The notes beneath the pieces were generated by a model. It did no database searches and was not told where the DNA came from. It saw nothing but the letters and a program-made list of their open reading frames with translations. Shown here one piece after another: positions 53,212-61,846 of a stretch of DNA of 64,000 bases; the stretch's first letter is position 1, and every line of letters starts with the position of its first letter. The position numbers and the translations under genes are program-made. Origin of the DNA: Chloroflexota bacterium. GTDB taxonomy: Bacteria; Chloroflexota; Anaerolineae; UBA7937; B3-Chlor. The stretch lies in NCBI GenBank assembly GCA_030603665.1, contig JAUVXJ010000001.1, positions 402,480 to 466,479 on the forward strand, in the 5' to 3' direction.

Positions 53212-53520
53212 CTCCAGCTGGGAGTCTCCTGCGGATTCACCGACCGTTCTCAACGATTCCCAAGTCACTCCAAGGCGGAGGTGGCAACGACCATTCTTCT
53301 ACCGTCCTCACGGCACACTCCCCTGCTCAAAGCTAGCTTCCGTGCCGCATCTGGGCAAGTGGACTTGCCCCCAGTCCCACCGAGTGGTATCATGGTGAAA
53401 GACCCAGCCGTTGCCAGGACCAGCTGCTCGGAGAGAGGGAGTGGCGCCGGCAGCCGACTAGCCTCAGCCACGGCGCCTGAGTTCGGTATTAGGATGGAGA
53501 CTAGAGAGGAAGAACAGCAG

Positions 53521-54372
53521 ATGAGCGAGAGAACGAAGGTGACTGTACCTCAACTATGGGAGATGAAGAAGAGCGGCCAGAAGATATCGATGATCACCGC
53601 CTACGACTACCCTACCGGAGTTTGGGCCGAGAGGGCGGCTATCGACATCCTCCTGGTGGGCGACTCCATGGCCATGACCGTGCTGGGGCACTCGACCACT
53701 CTGCCGGCCACCATGGAGGAGATGATCGCCCACAGCCAGGCGGTGATGAGGGGCAACGACACCTCCTTCGTCCTGGGGGACATGCCCTACATGTCCTACC
53801 AACCTTCGGTTGAGCTAGCGGTCCAGAACGCAGGGCGATTCATGAGCGAGGGCGGATGCGATGGCATCAAGCTAGAGGGAGGGGTGCCCATGGCCGATAG
53901 GGTGCAGGCCATTGTCAATGCGGGCATCCCGGTCATGGGTCACCTGGGGCTTACCCCCCAGAGCATGTCCATGTTGGGCGGCTTCAAGGCCCAGGGTAAG
54001 GACGCCCAAATGGCCAAGAAGATCGTGGACGACGCCAAGGTGTTAGAGGAGGCGGGAGCCTTCTCCATTCTTCTGGAGGCGGTTCCCTCCAAGGTCAGCA
54101 AACTGGTCACGGAGAGGGCGGAGATACCCATCATTAGCATCGGTGCCGGGCCAGACTGCGACGGTCAGGTCCTGATCTTCCACGACATGTTTGGGCTCTA
54201 CCCAGCTTTCACCCCTAAGTTCGCCAAGCAGTACGCGGACCTTGGTGAGGTGATAGTCCAAGGTCTCAAGCGGTATGCGGATGAAGTGCGAGGGGGAGCA
54301 TTCCCAGAGCCCAAACATTGCTTCACCATCTCTGACGAGCAGTATGAAGAGCTCATGTCCATCCTGGAGTAG
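53521..54372 (+). CDS. panB: Ketopantoate hydroxymethyltransferase
   Basis: A 283-residue TIM-barrel enzyme of pantothenate synthesis that makes ketopantoate from ketoisovalerate and methylene-tetrahydrofolate. The ATG at 53521 is chosen because AGAGAGGA lies upstream and the family begins with K-x-T-V-x-x-L. Motifs: MITAYDYPTGVWAERA, DILLVGDSMAMTVLGHSTTLP (metal-binding Asp), KLEGG, PVMGHLGLTPQS, LEAVPS and ISIGAGPDCDGQVLIFHDM. The frame is open to 53281 without coding support. No other pantothenate gene is adjacent. Confidence 0.93.
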   Translation: MSERTKVTVPQLWEMKKSGQKISMITAYDYPTGVWAERAAIDILLVGDSMAMTVLGHSTTLPATMEEMIAHSQAVMRGNDTSFVLGDMPYMSYQPSVELAVQNAGRFMSEGGCDGIKLEGGVPMADRVQAIVNAGIPVMGHLGLTPQSMSMLGGFKAQGKDAQMAKKIVDDAKVLEEAGAFSILLEAVPSKVSKLVTERAEIPIISIGAGPDCDGQVLIFHDMFGLYPAFTPKFAKQYADLGEVIVQGLKRYADEVRGGAFPEPKHCFTISDEQYEELMSILE

Positions 54373-54461
54373 AACCCAGGAGAAGCATGAGGGACTCAAC
54401 CTTCGAACCGGGACTCCGCTGAAGACTAGGCGGATGAATGTGTGGCCTTTGGCGCGGTTCG

Positions 54462-55535
54462 CTACGAGGGCTCCCAGCTATCCCGCAGGACCCGAAACCA
54501 GTTCCGGTAGGCGATCTTCTCCAGGGAATTGTCGTCGTATCCCCCCTCCTGCAGAGCTTGGATCAGCTTGGGCAGCTGGGCTGCGTCAGCCAACTCACGG
54601 GGCATTGTCGCTCCATCGAAATCGGATCCGAGAGCTACGTGATCCACACCGATTCTCTTGGCCACATAGTCGATGTGACGCACCAGCCCGCTGAGCGGAA
54701 TGTCGCCCTCTCGCTCCCCGTCGGGTCTGGTCATCCCGGGGGCGAAGATGATGCCGAACAACCCGTTTGACTCACCAACCGCATCGATCTGGTCATCCGT
54801 GAGGTTCCGCGTTGACGCACAGATGGCATGTACCCCGGCATGGCTGACCACAAGGGGGGCATCGGATAGCTCCGCCACATCCCAGAAACCCCTCTCGTTC
54901 ATGTGAGCCAGGTCGATCATGATCCCCAACCGGTTGCACTCTTGAACCAGCCGTTTCCCTACCTCGGTCAGCCCAGGACCCGTATCTGGAGAGTGTGGAA
55001 AGCGGAAGGGCACCCCGTGGCCGAAGACGTTGGGCCGGCTCCAAACGAAACCCAAGGACCGCAGACCTCTCTCGTGGTAGGCCTCCAGATTACTGAGATC
55101 TTCAGTGATCGGCGCCGCGCCTTCGAAGTGCAGGATGACGCTGAAGACACCATCCTGCAGGTTGCGATCCAAGTCCTGATAAGCGCGAACGACGGACATC
55201 TTCCCGTCAGCCTGCTCTTCGAGATGATACAGGAAATCGATCACCTCCCCGGTGAACTTCTCTGAGTACTCGTGGGCGACACGGCTGCGCTCCTGGAGCT
55301 CATACCCATCGTCGGTCTCCGTCAGCCCGTAATGGCGATCCCGCTCCGGTGAGCCTTCCGGCGGCGGCGTGAAAACGGCGAAGATGCCGCCGATCAGACC
55401 GCCCTCCCCCGCTCGTGGCAGGTCAAGATGGCCCTTCTCAGTTCTTTCCAGGAATGATCTGTCTCCCCCTTCCTCCGGCGCATATAGATCCGTCAGCGTA
55501 TCGTTGTGTCCGTCGAAGATCGGGACTTGAGTCAT
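54462..55535 (-). CDS. Membrane dipeptidase-family (M19) metallopeptidase
   Basis: A 357-residue dinuclear zinc peptidase. The ATG at 55535 follows GGAGGGAGG. Metal ligands: FDGHNDTL (His10, Asp12), HFEGAAPI (Glu), DLAHMNERGF (His), and VVSHAGVHAICASTRNLTDDQ (His, Arg). The VALGSDFDG motif is also present. The family cleaves dipeptides, including those with a D-amino acid. It is the last gene of a three-gene - strand operon with the nitrilase-like and NicX-like genes. Confidence 0.9.
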   Translation of the reverse strand: MTQVPIFDGHNDTLTDLYAPEEGGDRSFLERTEKGHLDLPRAGEGGLIGGIFAVFTPPPEGSPERDRHYGLTETDDGYELQERSRVAHEYSEKFTGEVIDFLYHLEEQADGKMSVVRAYQDLDRNLQDGVFSVILHFEGAAPITEDLSNLEAYHERGLRSLGFVWSRPNVFGHGVPFRFPHSPDTGPGLTEVGKRLVQECNRLGIMIDLAHMNERGFWDVAELSDAPLVVSHAGVHAICASTRNLTDDQIDAVGESNGLFGIIFAPGMTRPDGEREGDIPLSGLVRHIDYVAKRIGVDHVALGSDFDGATMPRELADAAQLPKLIQALQEGGYDDNSLEKIAYRNWFRVLRDSWEPS

Positions 55536-55573
55536 GTCCTCCCTCCATGGAAGAGCGCATAGCGCCTTGCTAT

Positions 55574-56395
55574 TCACACTCCGATATCAGTCGAACCCAG
55601 AGTGCAGAATTCCGACCTTCTGAGCTTCAGGTATGGTCTTGCCTCCCTCCTCTCCTGTATGAGCTTGTAGTCGACCTCGGCGTACAGGATCTGTTCAGTA
55701 TCATCGGCTCTGCCCACCACGTCCCCGTTTGGATCGACGACCACAGACTGCCCGTAGAAGTCCATCTCTTGCTCGAGCCCCACGCGATTACACATCGCAA
55801 TGAACAGGCCGCTTTGCATGGCAGCCACTCTCAGCTCCCATTCGAAGAGCTCGAGGGGCTCGCCCTTCACATTCGCCGTTGGAATGACAATGAGCTGGGC
55901 GCCCTGCAAGGCACAGGACCGCAAACTCTCAGGGTAGTGTCGATCGAAACAGATGACCACACCGACGCGTCCTGCCGACGTGTGGTAGACCTGGAATCCG
56001 GAATCTGATGGCGTGTAGTAGTCTTGTTCATAGAAGCAGGGGGCCTGCACGATGTGGACCATCTTGGAGATCCCCAAGATGCTGCCATCGGCATCAACGA
56101 CCGGAGACGCATCGTCTCTGCTCCCATCCTGTTCCAGATACAGATTGGGTACCGCGACCAGGCCCAGGTCTCGGCAGGCCTGCTGCATGGCCCTCATCAC
56201 CGCATGGTCGATCTTCATGGCGTACCTCGACGCGTCACTACCAAGGCCCTGAGGGAAGAAGGGGCTGAACTGAATCTCGGGGAAACAGACGAGCTCCGCA
56301 CCGTTGTTCGCGGCCTCTCTCATTCTACCGAGGGATTTGTCCAGGTTCGCCTCGGGACTCTCCTCCATGCTCATTTGGATGAGGGCGATTCTCAT
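55574..56395 (-). CDS. Carbon-nitrogen hydrolase (nitrilase superfamily amidase)
   Basis: A 273-residue enzyme. The ATG at 56395 follows GGAGGCGGGAG. The Glu-Lys-Cys triad is Glu40 (VCFPEIQFSPFF), Lys111 (ISKMVHIVQ) and Cys149 (VVICFDRHYPES). The length and the FFPQ loop resemble N-carbamoylputrescine amidase and beta-ureidopropionase. It hydrolyses an amide or N-carbamoyl compound. It is coupled to the dipeptidase gene (38 nt). Confidence 0.9.
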   Translation of the reverse strand: MRIALIQMSMEESPEANLDKSLGRMREAANNGAELVCFPEIQFSPFFPQGLGSDASRYAMKIDHAVMRAMQQACRDLGLVAVPNLYLEQDGSRDDASPVVDADGSILGISKMVHIVQAPCFYEQDYYTPSDSGFQVYHTSAGRVGVVICFDRHYPESLRSCALQGAQLIVIPTANVKGEPLELFEWELRVAAMQSGLFIAMCNRVGLEQEMDFYGQSVVVDPNGDVVGRADDTEQILYAEVDYKLIQERREARPYLKLRRSEFCTLGSTDIGV

Positions 56396-56447
56396 CTCCC
56401 GCCTCCTCAGTTGTGCCATCGGCCGCCAACCCTGGCGAGAGGGGAAG

Positions 56448-57440
56448 CTACCTGCCCATGTCTTCGAAGCCTAGCTCAGGGTTGAGCTGGCCACCACCAC
56501 TCATGGGCTTTCCGTCGAGATACACCGTCGGCGTCGCCAGCATGACGTCCATGTGATAGGGGCACACTTCATAATCGCCAAAGCCAAAGTCAATGGCGGC
56601 CACCTTCCGCTCATCCTCGATCATGTTCCCGGAGATGCCTGCCTGAGGGTTGACGCCTATGCTGACGTGCCACATCTTGTAGACCCTGTCGTCGTTGCGA
56701 GTAGCAAGCCATTCTCGCAAAACATCGGCTTCCATACCCCCGTCAACGGAGGTGATCACGCCATTCTCGATGGTGAGCGAGTACGGTGTATGTACAAGCC
56801 CCTGCACACTGTCGCTGGCATCTACCACGATCGTGCCGTTGACCGTGTCTTCCATGGAGAGAAGAGTGACCTGTGTGCCAGGAAAGAAGTCCATCTGACC
56901 GTCCTCAGCCAGCACGCCATTGTCGAGCAGGCTCTTCAGCGGCGCGATCCGAAAGCTCACGTCGGTTCCCTCAGGTGAGGTGATGCGGCAGACATCAGTC
57001 TGGTCCCATAACCTTACCACCAGCTCCCCATTCCGATTCATGGCCTCGACGTCAACATCCATCAAAGCACGAATCACATACTCTTCTATGCCTTTCTCGT
57101 TTATGCCTGGCGAGGCCAGGATCCGCGTTCCCGTCTTCATGGCCTCGACGGTCGCCGGAGCGCGAGTGATACCCCCACACAGCGCCAGTATCAGCCTGCT
57201 GGCGCGGATCGCATCCGACAGGATCGGCCCAGGAGTGCTGGCTACGCCGTGCGGAAGCCGCTGCTTGATCATCAATTGTGTGTCAGCGCCGGCTCGTAAC
57301 CCAGCCGCCAGACATGCTTGCGCCAGGTCCATGTCGTTGCTCGTGTCCACAATGATCAGCAAGGGATCACCGGGCTCTGGCCGCACCAGGCTTGTGATCA
57401 CCTTGTCGGCAAATTCGGTCCAGTACAGGCTTGAACTCAT
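56448..57440 (-). CDS. NicX / M29-aminopeptidase-like metalloenzyme
   Basis: A 330-residue protein. Its C-terminal part has GTIVVDASDSVQGLVHTPYS, SVDGGMEADVLREWL, WHVSIGVNPQAG and CPYHMDVMLATPTVYLDGK. A His in the VSIG-NP motif and an HMD motif are the residue types that bind iron in 2,5-dihydroxypyridine 5,6-dioxygenase (NicX). The related M29 aminopeptidases share the scaffold but are longer (about 400 residues). Length favours the NicX branch, but the reaction is uncertain. It is the first gene of the operon with the amidase and dipeptidase. Confidence 0.65.
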   Translation of the reverse strand: MSSSLYWTEFADKVITSLVRPEPGDPLLIIVDTSNDMDLAQACLAAGLRAGADTQLMIKQRLPHGVASTPGPILSDAIRASRLILALCGGITRAPATVEAMKTGTRILASPGINEKGIEEYVIRALMDVDVEAMNRNGELVVRLWDQTDVCRITSPEGTDVSFRIAPLKSLLDNGVLAEDGQMDFFPGTQVTLLSMEDTVNGTIVVDASDSVQGLVHTPYSLTIENGVITSVDGGMEADVLREWLATRNDDRVYKMWHVSIGVNPQAGISGNMIEDERKVAAIDFGFGDYEVCPYHMDVMLATPTVYLDGKPMSGGGQLNPELGFEDMGR

Positions 57441-58120
57441 GTCGTCCTCCTTGTTATGCAGACTACAACTTCGCGATAATCAGCAATTCTGAGGGACGGC
57501 GCCCACCCCCCCGACCAGCCAAGTATAGCACGTCACGGCGGATAAGACAGGCACAGGTCGGCGCTGAGCTCCGTTTGCGTCCGAGAGACAAGAACCCTCG
57601 TGACGGCGAGTCAATGCCTTGGCCTGGCGAACCGCTTTCTCGAGGGCCCCGATCCGAGAACCGAGGCTCACATGCCCCACTGACGGCTGCACGAGGGAAT
57701 GGTTCTCCCATTGGGTGGTTTGTACAGGGGCCAGCAAGCACATGTTGGGCTCCAGGCCGGAGTGCCAGACACTCCGCCCAGCTCCGTGTCCACCTGCGGA
57801 ATGGATAGTGGGGCTAGCGCAGTCATCGCCTTTGACCATGGGCAGTGTCCACGCTCAGGACAAGAACCGCGGATTTCTGACGGGAGAAGGCAGTAGCGAC
57901 AAAGACGCGCTACACGTTGTGTAGGATCCAGGCTGCTGCACGTAACACCCCAGGCGCGGTTCGTCACAGGAAGGACCACACCGGGCGGCCCGTGCGAACA
58001 TCCTGACACACACTGACGCAGATTCGAGCCCAACGGAGAGCCTCGATTGACGACCCCGCTGTACCGCGATATCGAATTGGCTCGATATCGAGCCTCGGAG
58101 GTCAGAGCATCTTGTCCGCG
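57441..58120. other. About 680 bases without a convincing gene
   Basis: Open frames occur on both strands (57463-57741, 57668-58033), but none has initiation signals or a recognisable protein pattern. No tRNA-like fold or strong terminator was seen. Confidence 0.4.
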
Positions 58121-58456
58121 TTACCCTTCCCCTAACGACTCTAGCAACCGCCCGGCCAACCACAAATCGTAGAGCCACATATTCTGCTTTCTGCCAGTGG
58201 TGCGGTCAACCACCATCCCCTCCGGCCCGGCCTGCAGCTCCATGCCCACCCAATGCTTGGCTTTGCGCAACTCCTTCAAACTCTCTGTAACGGCTTTGGG
58301 GGCGCCTTCCGCTGCAACGAGCTTCCCCTCACTGCTCTCTACAATGAAGCGTGGGACGCGCGCGCTCACCATCGCGTAGTACTTCCTACCGTCGATCACA
58401 ACCTGGACCGGCCTGTCATGTCGAGTGCCCTCCAATAACGACGCTCTGCCAACCAC
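58121..58456 (-). CDS. Small hypothetical protein
   Basis: A 111-residue protein starting at a GTG. The sequence is protein-like throughout (PVQVVIDGRKYYAMVSARVP, ELRKAKHWVGMELQ, LYDLWLAGRLLESLGEG) but matches no family I know. It is divergent from the Lrp/AsnC gene at 58631 and could be controlled by it. The ribosome-binding site is poor, so the start is uncertain. Confidence 0.5.
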   Translation of the reverse strand: MVGRASLLEGTRHDRPVQVVIDGRKYYAMVSARVPRFIVESSEGKLVAAEGAPKAVTESLKELRKAKHWVGMELQAGPEGMVVDRTTGRKQNMWLYDLWLAGRLLESLGEG

Positions 58457-58566
58457 CGCGCCCCAAGATCATACCACCAATCCTCGTCTCGGCATCCGAC
58501 CCGCATCCTCGTACTGTGGCTTCTTCGGTCATCTATTTCCGAGTCGGAACACTTTGGCGCTAGGAC

Positions 58567-58595
58567 TTGACATTTGGGAAGGGTTCTGCTATGAT
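58567..58595 (+). promoter_or_regulatory. Strong sigma-70-like promoter of the second Lrp/AsnC gene
   Basis: TTGACA (58567-58572) and TATGAT (58590-58595) are separated by 17 nt. The inferred start near 58602 gives a leader of about 30 nt to the ATG at 58631. Confidence 0.7.
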
Positions 58596-58630
58596 GTGTG
58601 CAGGTGTGGAACTACCGAGAGGAGCCGGGA

Positions 58631-59119
58631 ATGAAGCTCAAAGTGGACGAGGTGGATCGAGCGATCCTGAAACTCCTGCAAGAGGATGCACGCATGCCCT
58701 GCTCGGAGATGGCTCGACGGCTTGGTTACGTCTCGGCCCGGACCGTTCGGAACAGATTATCGAGGCTCATCGACAAGCAGATAATCGCTCTCAGCGCCGG
58801 CGCCGTCCCTGAGTCGCTGGGTTTCGTGATTGCGGCCGACATCTACATCGATGTGGAAGCCGGCAAGGTGACTCAGGTAGCAGACGCCCTATGCAAGCTG
58901 CCTGAGGTTCACTACGCCGCTCTCGTCACTGGCGAATCCGACATCTCCGCAGCGGTCGTTGCCACCGATGTAGACTCACTCCAGACACTCATCACCGAGA
59001 AATTTCACTCCATCCCAGGTGTTCGCAAGACCAGAGTGTATCTTCTCACGCGGATGTTGAAACGAAGCTACGACTGGCCAATCCCTGAGGAGCTCACCCA
59101 GCAAGTAGGCAACTGGTGA
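58631..59119 (+). CDS. Lrp/AsnC-family transcriptional regulator of the methyl-transfer locus
   Basis: A 162-residue regulator. The ATG at 58631 has AGGAG seven bases upstream. A helix-turn-helix (VDEVDRAILKLLQEDARMPC, SARTVRNRLSRLIDKQII) is followed by a ligand-binding domain (VHYAALVTGESDISAAVVAT). It is a clear paralogue of the regulator at 46685-47206, with matching motifs over most of its length. Its position before the UroD/corrinoid/MttB genes suggests that it controls them and the divergent small gene. Confidence 0.88.
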   Translation: MKLKVDEVDRAILKLLQEDARMPCSEMARRLGYVSARTVRNRLSRLIDKQIIALSAGAVPESLGFVIAADIYIDVEAGKVTQVADALCKLPEVHYAALVTGESDISAAVVATDVDSLQTLITEKFHSIPGVRKTRVYLLTRMLKRSYDWPIPEELTQQVGNW

Positions 59120-59139
59120 TCAACGCTGTGCCTACGACC

Positions 59140-59169
59140 CCCTAGGCGCGCTGTCAAGATGGCCTAGGG
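59140..59169 (+). terminator. Inverted repeat after the regulator gene
   Basis: CCCTAGGC (59140-59147) pairs perfectly with GCCTAGGG (59162-59169), 20 nt after the stop of the Lrp/AsnC gene. No T-run follows, so termination is uncertain. Confidence 0.35.
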
Positions 59170-59381
59170 CTCGCCGTTTCAAAGGCGGATCAGTCTTGAT
59201 GTTCAGCAGTGCTCGCGCGGCATAGAGCGTATCTCTGCCGCGCTTCATTTGGAAGTGTTGGCCGCCAATCGCCCTGGGTCCATCAAACCGGCTACAGCTG
59301 GGAGCAACATCAGCCTCCGCCCTTTGACCAGGGAGCAAGCTGACACCGCAAAGGCAGGCGTCTTTCAGACTGGGGTATTGG

Positions 59382-60410
59382 ATGAACGAGAAGGAAAAGG
59401 TCTTCGAGGCATTTCGGCTCGGCGAGCCGGACAAGGTGCCGGCCAGTCTCTTCGGCGGTGGCATGTGGACGCTGTTCACATCGGGCACGGATTTCGAGAG
59501 CTTGATCGGTCATCCGCGGGAGATGGCCAGAGTCAACATAGAGACCAACAGAAGGATGGGGTTGCCCATCATCTACATGGGTTCCGGCTATAAGAACTCC
59601 CACATCGCGGCGCTGGGCGCGAAGATGAGATTCAGGGGCGCGGGCGCACCTGACCTGGAGGAGCCGTTAATCGCCCACGCCGACGAGCTGGAGGAACTGG
59701 ACATCGATGATCTGGCCAGGGATGAACTCGTCCAGACCGTGTGGGAGGCCACTCGCACAGTGGCTTCGGAGCTGGGAGATGAAATCGTGGTTGCGGCTAC
59801 GGCGTGGGGCCCCTTCACCCTCGCGGCGCAGATCTACGGCGTGGAGAACATGATGCGCAGCGTCATCAAGCGGCCCGAGGATGCCAGGAAGGTGGTTGAA
59901 TTCGCAACACGGTTAGCCACGCGTTTCTACGAGCCTCTCCTGGAGGAGAAGGTGATCTCCATGATCAGTATCGCTGATATGTCATCGTCCGGTGATCTGA
60001 TCTCCCGCCGGCATTTCGCAGAGCTCGCCTTGCCGTCTCTTCAGGGTCTCATCGCTGACACCAAGAGCAAGGGAGCATACACACTTCTGCACGTCTGCGG
60101 CGATACCAGTGACAAGCTGGATCTGCTGGCCGAGACCGGAGCTGATTGCGTAAGTATTGATCACAAGATCGATCTCGGCAAGGCTAAGGACCTCTTCCGA
60201 GGCAAGACGTGCTTGGCCGGTAACGTGCATCCCATTGATGTACTCCTTCGGGGAACTCCGGCTGACGTCGAGGCCGCCAGTCGAGATTGCCTTGACAAGG
60301 CAGCGAGTGGCGGGGGCTTCATTCTGATGCCTGGCTGCGATATTCCGCCTAACGTGCCAGAGGAGAACGTGAGGGCCTTCCTTCGCACGGCTGAGTCCTG
60401 GACGGCGTGA
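59382..60410 (+). CDS. UroD-family methylcobamide methyltransferase (MtbA-like)
   Basis: A 342-residue TIM-barrel protein of the uroporphyrinogen decarboxylase superfamily. The zinc-type motif LLHVCGDTSDKLDLL (H-x-C-G) and a second Cys in LMPGCDIPPNVPEENV point to the corrinoid methyltransferase branch (MtbA/MtaA/CmuA-like), not to haem synthesis. It probably moves a methyl group between a methyl-corrinoid protein and an acceptor such as a thiol or tetrahydrofolate. The corrinoid protein gene lies 88 nt downstream. The ATG at 59382 has a weak ribosome-binding site. Confidence 0.85.
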   Translation: MNEKEKVFEAFRLGEPDKVPASLFGGGMWTLFTSGTDFESLIGHPREMARVNIETNRRMGLPIIYMGSGYKNSHIAALGAKMRFRGAGAPDLEEPLIAHADELEELDIDDLARDELVQTVWEATRTVASELGDEIVVAATAWGPFTLAAQIYGVENMMRSVIKRPEDARKVVEFATRLATRFYEPLLEEKVISMISIADMSSSGDLISRRHFAELALPSLQGLIADTKSKGAYTLLHVCGDTSDKLDLLAETGADCVSIDHKIDLGKAKDLFRGKTCLAGNVHPIDVLLRGTPADVEAASRDCLDKAASGGGFILMPGCDIPPNVPEENVRAFLRTAESWTA

Positions 60411-60497
60411 TCAGCCCACATCTGCCTTGGTTGCACACGCGAGCGAACAGCACACGCTACCGTGAGAAGCACTGAACACGATCGCAAGGAGAGAATC

Positions 60498-61151
60498 ATG
60501 TCGGAGGAGATCTTACGCAAACTCAAGCAGGCAATCATAGATGGTGAAGCAGAGGATGCAAGGGAGCTGGCCAGACAGGGGCTGGATCAAGGCCTCGATC
60601 CTCTGGTCCTCATCGATGAGGCCCTAACCCCCGGCATCAATCGTGTCGGCGAGCTATTTACCAATGGGGACTATTTCATACCGAATCTGGTCATAGCAGG
60701 CGATGCCATGAAAGAGGCCTTCAGGGTCCTGGAGCCGGTCCTAGCCGGAGATCGGGCGCAGAACACGATTCTGGGGCGGGTGGTGCTCGGGACCGTAGAG
60801 GGCGACGTCCACGAGATCGGCAAGACGTTGGTAGGCACCATGCTCACAGCCAACGGCTTTTGGGTTACCGACATAGGGGCTGACAAGACCGCCGCTGAGT
60901 TCGTCGCTGCGGTCCAGGAGAATCAGGCCACGCTGGTCGGCGCCTCGGCGCTCATGACAACCACCATGCTAGAGCAGAGAAGTATCATCGAGGCGCTCCA
61001 GGAAGCTGGCCTCCGCGATCAGGTCAAGGTGTTGGTCGGCGGATCCCCCGTCAGTCAGAGTTGGGCGGACGAGATCGGGGCTGACGGCTACGCAGAGGAC
61101 GCCATGTCCGCGGTCGATCTCGCGCTCAGGCTCATTGACGCACCAGAGTAG
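60498..61151 (+). CDS. Corrinoid (B12-binding) protein, MtbC/MtmC-like
   Basis: A 217-residue protein. The ATG at 60498 follows AAGGAGAG. An N-terminal helical cap (residues 1-90) precedes the Rossmann-like B12 domain with the cobalt-ligand motif DVHEIG (Asp103, His105, Gly108), and later SALMTTTM and VGGSPVSQSWADEIGADGY. It carries the methyl group between an MttB-like methyltransferase and the UroD-like protein encoded beside it. Confidence 0.93.
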   Translation: MSEEILRKLKQAIIDGEAEDARELARQGLDQGLDPLVLIDEALTPGINRVGELFTNGDYFIPNLVIAGDAMKEAFRVLEPVLAGDRAQNTILGRVVLGTVEGDVHEIGKTLVGTMLTANGFWVTDIGADKTAAEFVAAVQENQATLVGASALMTTTMLEQRSIIEALQEAGLRDQVKVLVGGSPVSQSWADEIGADGYAEDAMSAVDLALRLIDAPE

Positions 61152-61256
61152 TCACAACCTGAACCCATCGGTAGAGCCGGGGAGTATCATCTTGCCCAGT
61201 ATCAAACTGGAGAGGGTAGCCAAGAGCAAGCGCGCAGATCCACTTCACTCTGGAAA

Positions 61257-61730
61257 ATGACCGTAGCAAAGCGGGAGAGTACAGCTATAGCCGACAGAAG
61301 CCAAGAGGGGGCAAGCCGCGTTGTGGCATTGGTTGGGGGCAGGCTGATCGATGACACCGGGACGGACCGTTTGGAAGACTCGGTCGTGATACTAGACGGA
61401 CCTGTCATCCGGGAGACAGGGAAGAAAGACGAGGTGAAGATCCCTCCCGATTCGAGAATCATCGACGTTTGCGACCTGACAGTCATGCCGGGGATGATTG
61501 ATTGCCATTGCCACATCTCGATCACGATCTGGAACATCGGGAAGAAGCTGTTCACCCCCAGGACGGTTCAGCTATTCTAGACTGCTGAGATAATGAAGCG
61601 TACGCTCAGCGCTGGATTCACCACCATCCGTGACGCCGGGACTCTGCACGACGTAGGAGTCAGCCAGGCCGTGAAGCTGGGCCTGATCGAAGGACCAAGC
61701 ATCCTTGGCTGGCCATCTTCCCTGGGCTGA
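61257..61730 (+). pseudogene. Broken amidohydrolase gene (N-terminal part)
   Basis: The first 107 codons encode the start of an imidazolonepropionase/prolidase-like amidohydrolase: VVALVGGRLIDDTG, LTVMPGMIDCHCHIS with the metal His pair. A TAG at 61578 interrupts the frame. After it the same frame continues with MKRTLSAGFTTIRDAG and GLIEGPSIL, which is the next part of the same family, and stops at 61730. The remaining 250 or so residues are gone, replaced by a permease fragment. Confidence 0.8.
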
Positions 61731-61822
61731 TGATTTACCTGACCATCATCTCAGTCAACTACATCGGCGATGGTTTGAGGGACGCCTTCGACCCTCACAA
61801 GGTGTTCAAGAAGACCGGGTAG
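61709..61822 (+). pseudogene. Relic of a DppC-type permease gene (3' end)
   Basis: One + strand frame encodes LAIFPGLMIYLTIISVNYIG then DGLRDAFDPHKVFKKTG and a TAG. This matches the C terminus of peptide permeases (compare GIFPGIAIMMAVLGFN and GDGLRDALDP of dppC at 26992). It is joined directly to the broken amidohydrolase at about 61703-61709. Confidence 0.8.
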
Positions 61823-61846
61823 CCCTAGCAGAAGCCGGAGGTTGTT

